Shown: positions 1 to 5,575 of the stretch, one piece after another
How positions within the stretch are numbered: position 1 is the first letter of the stretch
Layout of the letters: each line of letters opens with the position of its first letter
The notes under the pieces: model-generated
Database searches by the model: none
Seen by the model: the letters and a program-made list of their open reading frames with translations, nothing else
What the model was told of the DNA's origin: nothing
Source of the DNA: an uncultured Eubacteriales bacterium
GTDB taxonomy: Bacteria; Bacillota; Clostridia; Oscillospirales; CAG-272
DNA: 12,613 bases
Assembly (NCBI GenBank): GCA_934467435.1
Contig: CAKSLR010000036.1
Span: 1 to 12,613 of the forward strand
Direction of reading: 5' to 3'
Made by a program: the position numbers and the translations under genes

Positions 1-1311
1 GGCAATGAGACGCGCGGCGGAAGCGGGGGAGACGGGCATGATCGGCGCGCGGCCGAGCAGTCCGCCGAACTCCACCCATTCTCCGACCCCCTTGCCGGGA
101 ACGGGAATGACGCGAACGGCGGTGGTCTTGTTATTCACCATGCCGATGGCGGCTTCATCCGCAATCATGGCGGAAATCGTTTCGGCGGGGGTATCCCCGG
201 GAATCGCCACCATGTCAATGCCCACGCTGCAAACGGCGGTCATGGCTTCCAGTTTGGCAAGCGAGAGGGAACCGCTTGCCGCGGCGGCGATCATTCCCTC
301 GTCCTCGCTGACGGGAATGAACGCGCCGGAAAGTCCGCCGACCCGCTGGCTTGCCATCACGCCGCCTTTTTTCACGGCATCGTTGAGAATGGCAAGGCAG
401 GCGGTGGTACCGCAGCCGCCGACAACCGAAAGCCCCATCTCCTCCAGAATCCGCGCCACGCTGTCGCCCACCGCCGGGGTGGGGGCAAGCGAAAGATCCA
501 CAATGCCTTCTTCCGCCGCCAGCCGCCCCGCAGCCTCATGGGCGATGAGTTGCCCGACGCGCGTAATCTTGAAAGCGGTCTTTTTGATGATTTCCGAAAG
601 TTCGGTGATATCTGCCTCGGGCGCCTCTTTCACCGCGCGGTAGACCACGCCGGGACCCGAAACGCCCACGTTGATCACGCATTCGCCTTCCCCGATTCCG
701 TGGAACGCCCCCGCCATAAAGGGGTTATCCTCCACCGCATTGCAGAAAACCACCAGTTTGGCACAGCCGAACCCGTCTGCCGCCGCGGTGCGCGCCGCCG
801 TTTCCCGGATGACTTTGCCCATGCGCCGCACGGCGTCCAGATCGATGCCCGCACGGGTCGAACCGATGTTGACGGAGGAGCAGAGAATCTCCGTCTCCGC
901 CAGCACTTCGGGAATCGAGGAAAGAAAGGATTTTTCCGCTGCGCTCATACCCTTCTGCAGCAGGGCGGAGTACCCGCCGATGAAATCGACCCCCACTTCC
1001 CGTGCCGCGCGGTCCAGCGCCCGCGCCAGCACCATCTCTTCTCCCGGAAACGCCGCACAGAGAAGAGAAGCGGGGGTAACGGCAATACGCTGGTTGACAA
1101 TCGGAACGCCGTAGGCGGCGGCAAGTTCCCGCGCCACGGGCACCAGTTTTTCCGCCCGCCGGCAGATCAGGTCATAGCAGGCATCCGCCGTCGCACACGC
1201 GCTGCCCCGTGCGCAACCGAGCAGCGAAAGCCCCATGGTAACGGTCCGCACGTCAAAATGCTCCTGCTGCACCATGCGGATGGTTTCGAGAATATCTCCG
1301 CCGTTGATCAC
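1..1311 (-). CDS. DUF711 / UPF0210 'PFL family' protein, partial (C-terminal end beyond window)
   Basis: This gene reads leftward and leaves the window after 437 codons. The family is usually about 450 residues, so only around 15 C-terminal residues are missing. Family landmarks visible in the translation, in order, are FDVRTVTMGLSLL near the N-terminus, VDFIGGYSALLQKG, CSSVNIGSTRAGID, VEDNPFMAGAFHGIGEGE, INVGVSGPGVVYRA, DLSLAPTPAVGDSVA, GGLSGAFIPVSEDEG and EFGGLLGRAPIMPV. The fold is related to the ribonucleotide reductase/pyruvate formate-lyase barrel, but no glycyl radical motif is seen and the biochemical function is unknown. I chose GTG at 1311 because no in-frame ATG lies between it and the stop of the upstream ACT gene, and an AAGGGGGG Shine-Dalgarno sits about 7 bases before it. 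It lies 13 bases after the ACT-domain gene, its conserved partner in many Firmicutes. The N-terminal segment is richer in cysteine than relatives I remember. Confidence 0.93.
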   Translation of the reverse strand, partial: MINGGDILETIRMVQQEHFDVRTVTMGLSLLGCARGSACATADACYDLICRRAEKLVPVARELAAAYGVPIVNQRIAVTPASLLCAAFPGEEMVLARALDRAAREVGVDFIGGYSALLQKGMSAAEKSFLSSIPEVLAETEILCSSVNIGSTRAGIDLDAVRRMGKVIRETAARTAAADGFGCAKLVVFCNAVEDNPFMAGAFHGIGEGECVINVGVSGPGVVYRAVKEAPEADITELSEIIKKTAFKITRVGQLIAHEAAGRLAAEEGIVDLSLAPTPAVGDSVARILEEMGLSVVGGCGTTACLAILNDAVKKGGVMASQRVGGLSGAFIPVSEDEGMIAAAASGSLSLAKLEAMTAVCSVGIDMVAIPGDTPAETISAMIADEAAIGMVNNKTTAVRVIPVPGKGVGEWVEFGGLLGRAPIMPVSPASAARLIA

Positions 1312-1324
1312 AAAACGTCCCCCC

Positions 1325-1594
1325 TTACACGCGGTACATCGCGTCGAAAATATCGCGGTTCTGCAGAATCATCTGAACCCCGATGCGCCCGCCGAGCGCG
1401 GCGGCTTCTTCGGTCAGGGCGGAAAGTGATTCCGCCGTTCCCCCGAGATCAATCTGCATGAACATCGAAAAATATCCCTGCATCACGGTCTGGCTGATGT
1501 CCTCAATGTTGATGGATTTCTCTGCAAGAAAAGACGAAACCGCGGCGATGATGCCGGGCTTGTCTTTGCCGATGACGGTCAAAATGGCTTTCAT
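1325..1594 (-). CDS. ACT-domain protein, UPF0237 family
   Basis: This 89-residue protein is a single ACT domain and matches the usual length of the UPF0237 family. The N-terminal strand-turn MKAILTVIGKDKPGIIAAVS is the classic ACT start, with the glycine-bearing DKPGI turn where ACT domains bind small ligands such as amino acids. It continues with NIEDISQTVMQGYFSMFMQIDL, typical of the family. ACT domains usually act as allosteric sensors, and here the fold forms the whole protein, so it may regulate or bind its neighbour. The start ATG at 1594 follows a GGGAGGCAGGAA ribosome-binding site. It is the first gene of a two-gene operon with the DUF711 protein, an association seen across Firmicutes. 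The ligand and role are not known; some distant relatives (GcvR-like) are regulatory. Confidence 0.94.
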   Translation of the reverse strand: MKAILTVIGKDKPGIIAAVSSFLAEKSINIEDISQTVMQGYFSMFMQIDLGGTAESLSALTEEAAALGGRIGVQMILQNRDIFDAMYRV

Positions 1595-1623
1595 GTTTCC
1601 TGCCTCCCTCGAAAATATGTTCT

Positions 1624-1652
1624 ATTGTACCATACCCTACGCGAAAAAACAA
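1624..1652 (-). promoter_or_regulatory. sigma-A promoter for the ACT-DUF711 operon
   Basis: On the minus strand the -35 is TTGTTT (1652-1647), followed by a 17-base spacer and the -10 TACAAT (1629-1624). The spacer ends in TGG, which gives an extended -10 (TGGTACAAT). It lies 30 bases before the ACT start codon, leaving room for the strong Shine-Dalgarno. The match is by eye. Confidence 0.7.
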
Positions 1653-1728
1653 GGGATTTTGCCACGGAGGTGCATTTTTCCGCTTTTTTTACCGGTGTTC
1701 CGGCGGGGAAAAAAATATAGGCAGACGA

Positions 1729-1758
1729 TTGACAGAAACGGGCGGTTTGTGGTACAAT
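1729..1758 (+). promoter_or_regulatory. sigma-A promoter for the MinD-like gene
   Basis: A perfect -35 TTGACA (1729-1734) is followed by an 18-base spacer and the -10 TACAAT (1753-1758). TGG directly before the -10 makes it an extended -10 promoter. It sits 31 bases before the ATG at 1790. It is divergent from the ACT promoter, with about 75 bases between the two -35 boxes. That gap holds no recognisable operator. Confidence 0.8.
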
Positions 1759-1789
1759 AAGAAAAAAGGAAAGGCAGAGGGGCAGCGGC

Positions 1790-2584
1790 ATGGAAAAAAC
1801 CATGAAGATCTGGTTCGGCGCCCCCCGCGGGGGACTGGGCGCCAGTTTTGCCGCGGCGAACATTGCCTTGGCGCTGGCGCGCAGGGGGCGGCGGGTGCTG
1901 CTGGTGGATGCTTCCCCCGCCTGCCGGGTGCAGGACAGCATTTTCGGCTGTGCCGAGTCGGTGGTCTACGACCTTGCCGACCTGTGCGCCGGGCGCGCGG
2001 GCGCAGGGGATGTGGTGCTGCCGCTTGCCGCATACCCGGGGCTTTCGCTGATTCCCGGGGCATTTGACCCCTCCGAATTGCCGTACGGCATCGGCATTGC
2101 GCGGGCGCTGGAGCCGCTTATGGCGGATTATGATGTGATGATCTGCGACGCGCCCTTTGTGCCAACCCGCCGGAACGGCGCGCCTGCCTATGACCTGATC
2201 TGCTGTGTCTCCGACCCCCGTCCGATTTCCCTTGCGGCTGCGCAGCAGGCGGGGGCGGCACTCTTTGCCGCCGGTGCGCAGGACGTGCGGCTGCTGCTCA
2301 ACCGTTTTTCGCTCCTTCCGCCGAAAAAAGGCGGGCAGGCAAGCGCCCTTTCCATGGTCGATGCGGCGGGGCTGCGCCTTCTCGGCATCCTGCCCCCGGT
2401 CGGGGAGCGGGAGGACGGGCGCGAGACGGAGGAATACCCCCTGCTCGTGCCGGGACGACGTTATCGGCGCGAGCCGGCGCTGTTTGCGGCGGATGCGATT
2501 GCTGCCCGCCTCGGGGGAGATGAGGTGCCCCTTCTTTCCACCGTCAGAGGGGTGCGGCGTACCCGTGCCAAACTGCTTTATTGA
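1790..2584 (+). CDS. MinD/ParA-family P-loop protein with degenerate ATP-binding site
   Basis: The protein has 264 residues, the length of bacterial MinD. MinD-like landmarks follow in order: a degenerate Walker A around residues 10-20, RVLLVDASPACRVQDSIFG (residues 35-53, equivalent to VLLVDxDIGLRNLDLVLG), YDLADLCAGR, YDVMICDAPF as the Walker B-like strand, LLLNRFS and LLGILPPVGE. In the deviant Walker A (KGGxGKT) both lysines are lost: R13 replaces the signature lysine and A18 the P-loop lysine. The second aspartate of the VDxD motif is S42. ATP hydrolysis is therefore doubtful. The basic C-terminal tail (RGVRRTRAKLLY) may be a remnant of the MinD membrane-targeting helix. ATG 1790 is preceded by GAGGGG; ATG 1802 in the same frame is an alternative. 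An MgsA-like gene follows 45 bases downstream. It is probably a MinD paralogue with a non-catalytic or altered role; a Soj/ParA-like origin is possible. Confidence 0.78.
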   Translation: MEKTMKIWFGAPRGGLGASFAAANIALALARRGRRVLLVDASPACRVQDSIFGCAESVVYDLADLCAGRAGAGDVVLPLAAYPGLSLIPGAFDPSELPYGIGIARALEPLMADYDVMICDAPFVPTRRNGAPAYDLICCVSDPRPISLAAAQQAGAALFAAGAQDVRLLLNRFSLLPPKKGGQASALSMVDAAGLRLLGILPPVGEREDGRETEEYPLLVPGRRYRREPALFAADAIAARLGGDEVPLLSTVRGVRRTRAKLLY

Positions 2585-2629
2585 CCGTATATCACGCTCC
2601 ATCATTTTTGAGGAAGAGAGGATACTCCC

Positions 2630-3064
2630 ATGGAAATTGCCATTATCGCGGATGACACAAAAAAAGAATTGATGACGCAGTTCTGCATTGCCTATTGCGG
2701 AATTCTCAGTCATCATCATCTTTGTGCCACGCAAACCACGGGCCATTATATTGCCGATGCCACCGGGCTTTCGATTGAGTACCTGTTGCCGGGGGAAGTC
2801 GGCGGGGTCGAGCAGATTGCCTCCCGCGTGGCGTACAACGAGATTGATATGCTTCTTTTCTTCCGCGGTGGCAGCCAGGATGACGGGGGCGATGACGTGG
2901 CGCGCCAGCTTCTGCGGGAATGTGACATCAATAACGTGCCGGTTGCCACCAATATCGCAACGGCGGAGGTACTGGTGATGGCGCTGGAACAGGGGAGCCT
3001 GGATTGGCGGGAGATTGTCAACCCCCGCTCGGAATATAACCGCCGTCGGCGCAACCGGCGGTAA
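2630..3064 (+). CDS. methylglyoxal synthase-like protein (MgsA family), catalytic residues substituted
   Basis: The 144-residue protein aligns without gaps to methylglyoxal synthase from residue 3 to about 128, with a constant offset of 11 from E. coli numbering. MgsA converts dihydroxyacetone phosphate to methylglyoxal and phosphate. Retained residues are D9 (Asp20), K12 (Lys23), T34, T36 and T37 (Thr45, Thr47, Thr48) and G55 (Gly66), mainly the phosphate-binding side. Chemistry residues are lost: D8 for His19, P54 for Ser65, V60 for the catalytic Asp71, G80 for Asp91, G87 for His98 and V90 for Asp101. The fold-defining segments NEIDMLLFF, NNVPVATNIATAEVLV and LDWREIVNP are well preserved and clostridial in type. 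The tail is very basic (RRRRNRR). It is probably a pseudoenzyme or a sensor of a phosphorylated ligand. It shares a transcript with the MinD-like gene; ATG 2630 follows GAGAGG. Membership of the fold family is secure, enzyme activity is not. Confidence 0.88.
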   Translation: MEIAIIADDTKKELMTQFCIAYCGILSHHHLCATQTTGHYIADATGLSIEYLLPGEVGGVEQIASRVAYNEIDMLLFFRGGSQDDGGDDVARQLLRECDINNVPVATNIATAEVLVMALEQGSLDWREIVNPRSEYNRRRRNRR

Positions 3065-3069
3065 AAAAG

Positions 3070-3098
3070 CGGCGCACCTGCGGGTGCGCCGTTTTTTT
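3070..3098 (+). terminator. intrinsic terminator after the MgsA-like gene
   Basis: A 9-bp perfect stem CGGCGCACC/GGTGCGCCG (3070-3078 with 3083-3091) has a 4-base loop TGCG and is followed by a run of seven T (3092-3098). It begins 6 bases after the stop codon at 3064 and separates the MinD-like/MgsA-like unit from the DUF1934-holA-truB-addA operon. Confidence 0.92.
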
Positions 3099-3111
3099 GC
3101 CCCGAAAGCGG

Positions 3112-3140
3112 TTGCAAAACCCCGCGCGGCATGGTAAAAT
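3112..3140 (+). promoter_or_regulatory. sigma-A promoter for the DUF1934-holA-truB-addA operon
   Basis: The -35 is TTGCAA (3112-3117), the spacer is 17 bases and the -10 is TAAAAT (3135-3140). TGG precedes the -10, again an extended -10. It lies just after the terminator of the previous unit and 50 bases before the DUF1934 start codon, so it is well placed to drive the whole four-gene operon. Confidence 0.75.
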
Positions 3141-3159
3141 AAAAAGAAAGAAAAAGCGG

Positions 3160-3175
3160 CGGAAGCAGACTTCCG
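3160..3175 (+). other. small hairpin in the 5' leader of the DUF1934 operon
   Basis: CGGAAG (3160-3165) and CTTCCG (3170-3175) form a 6-bp perfect stem around the loop CAGA. The hairpin lies between the predicted transcription start (about 3147) and the Shine-Dalgarno GGGAGGT, ending two bases before it. It might affect ribosome access or 5'-end stability. It may equally be chance, and it is too small to be a known riboswitch. Confidence 0.3.
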
Positions 3176-3189
3176 GCGGGAGGTGCGAT

Positions 3190-3627
3190 ATGACCATCAC
3201 GATCAGAACCGTGATACGGGAAGAGGACGGCGGGCGTGAAGAGGCATGCTACCGCTACACCGGTACGTACCGGGAAACGGGCGGCGCCGGCACGCTGACT
3301 TATTGTCGGCGGGAGGAGGACGGTACGCTCTCCCGTGCGGTGCTTTCGTTTGCGCGGCAGGCGGCGGATACCGTCACGCTGCGGGAAAGCGGGGGGGCGG
3401 AGAGCACCATGCGCTTTACGGTCGAAGCGGAAACGGCGGGGGTCTATCGCCTGCCCGGCATCGGGGAGATTCCGTTCCGCATCCGCACGCTGTCACTCGA
3501 AAACCGCCTCTCCCCATCGGGGGGGACCCTGGCTCTGGTCTATCACCAGACCTTCGGCGGTGCGCGCCGGCAGGTGGAAATGACGCTGACCCTTTCCCGG
3601 GAGGAGGAGAACCATGCAGATCCGTGA
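3190..3627 (+). CDS. DUF1934 (YwiB-like) beta-barrel protein
   Basis: This is a 145-residue protein read from ATG 3190, which is preceded by GGGAGGT at a good distance. The same frame extends upstream to 3097, but that would run through the promoter and lacks a ribosome-binding site. The sequence is almost entirely predicted beta strand: repeated alternating segments such as AGTLTYCRREEDG, TMRFTVEAETAGVYRL, RIRTLSLENRLS, GTLALVYHQTFGG and RRQVEMTLTLS. This agrees with the calycin-like barrel of the DUF1934/YwiB family, whose function is unknown. No signal peptide or membrane segment is seen, so it is probably cytoplasmic. It is the first gene of the operon and its end overlaps the holA start by 14 bases, implying translational coupling. 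The family call rests on length, strand pattern and the C-terminal half; the N-terminal half is less typical. Confidence 0.72.
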   Translation: MTITIRTVIREEDGGREEACYRYTGTYRETGGAGTLTYCRREEDGTLSRAVLSFARQAADTVTLRESGGAESTMRFTVEAETAGVYRLPGIGEIPFRIRTLSLENRLSPSGGTLALVYHQTFGGARRQVEMTLTLSREEENHADP

Positions 3628-4663
3628 ACTGAAAAGCCGCATGACGGGGGATGTAACCGGCTGGTACCTGTTTTGCGGCGAGGAAAATTTTCTCAAGCGC
3701 CATTACCTTGGGGAACTGCGCCGCGCGGTGACGCCGGACGAGGCGCTTGCCCCTTTCAACCGCATTTCGCTGGAGGGGGAGCGCGTGGACTTCGGCGCAC
3801 TGCGCGAGGCGGTGAAAGCCCCGCCCGTGATGGCGGAGAAAAAACTGGTGGAATGGCACCTTGCCGATTTTTCCGCCATGCGGGAAGGGGATTTGGAAAA
3901 ACTGCGCGAGGTGCGGGAAGAAGGGAAAGAATCCCCCGAGACGGTGGTGGTGTTCCTCGTCGATGCCGATTGCCTTGATGTCGGCACGCTGCCGAAGCGC
4001 CCCTCCAAACTCTACACCCGCCTCTCGGCACTGTTGGATGTGGTGTGCTTTGAGCGGTCTGGGGAGGTAGCGCTCTCCCAGTGGATTGCGCGGCACTTTG
4101 CGCATGAGGGCGTTTCGGCAAGCCCCGCCGTGGTGGCAGCCCTGCTTGCCACCTCCGGTACGGCGATGGATGCCCTTTCCGGCGAGATTACGAAACTGGT
4201 TTCTTATGTTCGGGCAAACGGACGCGCTGAGGTGACCGAGGCGGACGTTGCCGCCGTTGCCTCCCGCACCGAAAATTGTGATGCGTTCGGGCTTTCCAAC
4301 GCCGTTCTCTCAGGCAATGCCGAGGAGGCCTATGCCTGCCTTGCCGATATGCAGCGCCGTCGCGTGGAGCCGATTCTCGCACTTGCCGCGCTCTCCCGCA
4401 CCTATGCCGACCTGCTTTCGGTGGCGGTGTTTATCGGAGAGGGGATTGCCCCGCGTGAAGCGGCGGCGTGTATGAAGATGCATGAATACAAATACGGGCT
4501 TTACGCCCGCGCCGCCGCCGCGATGGGGGAAGAACGCCTTGCCGCCGCCACTGCGGCGTGCAACCGCCTGGATATCCGGATGAAAACCGGGGACAGCGGC
4601 GGCTACCGCGCCCTGATGTTTTTGGTCGGTGCGCTGATGGAGGAAGAGAAAGACGATGCATGA
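3614..4663 (+). CDS. holA: DNA polymerase III subunit delta
   Basis: HolA is the clamp-loader subunit that opens the beta sliding clamp and passes it to primed DNA. The 349-residue product is of normal family length. The N-terminal GWYLFCGEENFLKRHYLGEL matches the family's opening strand and GxExFL motif. The middle carries the AAA+-like region without a functional Walker A, as expected for delta: VVVFLVDADCLDVG, then CFERSGEVALSQWIARHFAHEG, then LSGEITKLVSY. The C-terminal domain ends with ARAAAAMGEERLAAATAACN, then RMKTGD, the usual collar-domain helix. ATG 3614 follows GGAGGAGA and lies inside the end of the DUF1934 gene. Its own stop overlaps the truB start. Placement in one operon with truB and addA differs from the commonest Firmicute contexts I know. 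Confidence 0.93.
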   Translation: MQIRELKSRMTGDVTGWYLFCGEENFLKRHYLGELRRAVTPDEALAPFNRISLEGERVDFGALREAVKAPPVMAEKKLVEWHLADFSAMREGDLEKLREVREEGKESPETVVVFLVDADCLDVGTLPKRPSKLYTRLSALLDVVCFERSGEVALSQWIARHFAHEGVSASPAVVAALLATSGTAMDALSGEITKLVSYVRANGRAEVTEADVAAVASRTENCDAFGLSNAVLSGNAEEAYACLADMQRRRVEPILALAALSRTYADLLSVAVFIGEGIAPREAAACMKMHEYKYGLYARAAAAMGEERLAAATAACNRLDIRMKTGDSGGYRALMFLVGALMEEEKDDA

Positions 4664-5555
4664 AAACGGACTGGTGCTGCTTTACAAAGAAGCGGGCATG
4701 ACCTCGCAGACGGCGGTCAACCGCATCAAACGGCTGTTCGGCGTGAAAAAAGCGGGGCATACCGGCACGCTGGATCCGATGGCGGAGGGCGTTCTGCCGA
4801 TTCTCCTCGGGCGGGCGGTCAAGGCAAGCGAATTTCTGCTTTGCGGGGAAAAGCATTACCGCGCCACGCTGCTGCTCGGTTGTACGACCGATACCGAGGA
4901 TGTGACGGGCAACATACTCTCCCGCTCGGACGCGATTCCCGATGAAGAGACGGTACGCATGGTCTGCGCCCGCTTTGTTGGGGAGATTCTTCAGGTGCCG
5001 CCGATGTATTCCGCTATCCGCGTGGGCGGACGACGCCTCATGGAACTTGCCCGCGCGGGCAAGACGGTAGAGCGGGAGGCGCGCCCGGTGACGGTCTTTT
5101 CGCTCTCGGTTTCCCGCCTTGACGAGCGGCACTATGCGCTGGATGTGGTCTGCTCGAAGGGAACGTATATCCGCACGCTCTGCGCCGATATCGGCGTGGC
5201 GCTCGGCTGCGGCGGTACCATGGCGGCGCTGCTGCGGACCGAGGCGGCGGGGTACCCGCTTGCGGCAGCAAAAACGCTGGCACAATTTGAGGAAATGGGG
5301 GAAGAAAGGGGGGCGGTGGTCATCCCGGTGGAGGAGATTTTTTCTGCCTGGGAGGCGGTCACCCTTCCTCCCTTCTTTGCCCGGCTGGCACAAAACGGAC
5401 AACCGGTGTACCTGCGGAAGATCGGGCTTTTCCGCCCGCTCGGTACCCGCGTGCGTCTGTATGGGGAGAGGGGCTTTTTTGCCGTTTCGGAAGTCGGGGA
5501 GGCAGAGGACGGCATTGCCCTTTGCCCCCTTCGGCAGTTCGGTGAGGGAGAATAA
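4656..5555 (+). CDS. truB: tRNA pseudouridine(55) synthase TruB
   Basis: TruB isomerises uridine 55 in the T-loop of tRNAs. The 299-residue protein opens with ENGLVLLYKEAGMTSQTAVN, then KKAGHTGTLDPMAEGVLPI (about residues 31-49), in which D40 is the catalytic aspartate. Further family motifs are KHYRATLLLGCTTDTEDVTG, QVPPMYSAIRVGGRRLMELA with the conserved PPxYSA, and CSKGTYIRTLCADIGVALG. The region around residues 240-295 (VYLRKIGLF, then GTRVRLYGERGFFAVSEV) is the expected C-terminal RNA-binding domain, so the protein looks complete. The ATG at 4656 overlaps the holA stop by 8 bases, with GGAGGAAGAG upstream, so the two are translationally coupled. In many bacteria truB sits next to rbfA and ribF; neither is seen here. 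Confidence 0.96.
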   Translation: MHENGLVLLYKEAGMTSQTAVNRIKRLFGVKKAGHTGTLDPMAEGVLPILLGRAVKASEFLLCGEKHYRATLLLGCTTDTEDVTGNILSRSDAIPDEETVRMVCARFVGEILQVPPMYSAIRVGGRRLMELARAGKTVEREARPVTVFSLSVSRLDERHYALDVVCSKGTYIRTLCADIGVALGCGGTMAALLRTEAAGYPLAAAKTLAQFEEMGEERGAVVIPVEEIFSAWEAVTLPPFFARLAQNGQPVYLRKIGLFRPLGTRVRLYGERGFFAVSEVGEAEDGIALCPLRQFGEGE

Positions 5556-5575
5556 CCGGGGAAAGGAGCGCCGCA

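Noticed and set aside
538..1461. 307-codon plus-strand open frame opposite DUF711 and the ACT gene
   Set aside because: It covers two conserved minus-strand genes, lacks a ribosome-binding site and domain signature, and has shadow-type composition.
1595..1789. Riboswitch or small RNA in the 195-base divergent gap
   Set aside because: Apart from the two promoters and Shine-Dalgarno sites I see no stable hairpin set or terminator-antiterminator structure; the leaders are only about 20-25 bases long.
3097..3189. Upstream extension of the DUF1934 gene to an ATG at 3097
   Set aside because: The extra 31 residues are lysine/arginine-rich, would overlap the -35/-10 promoter, and have no ribosome-binding site; ATG 3190 has a strong one.
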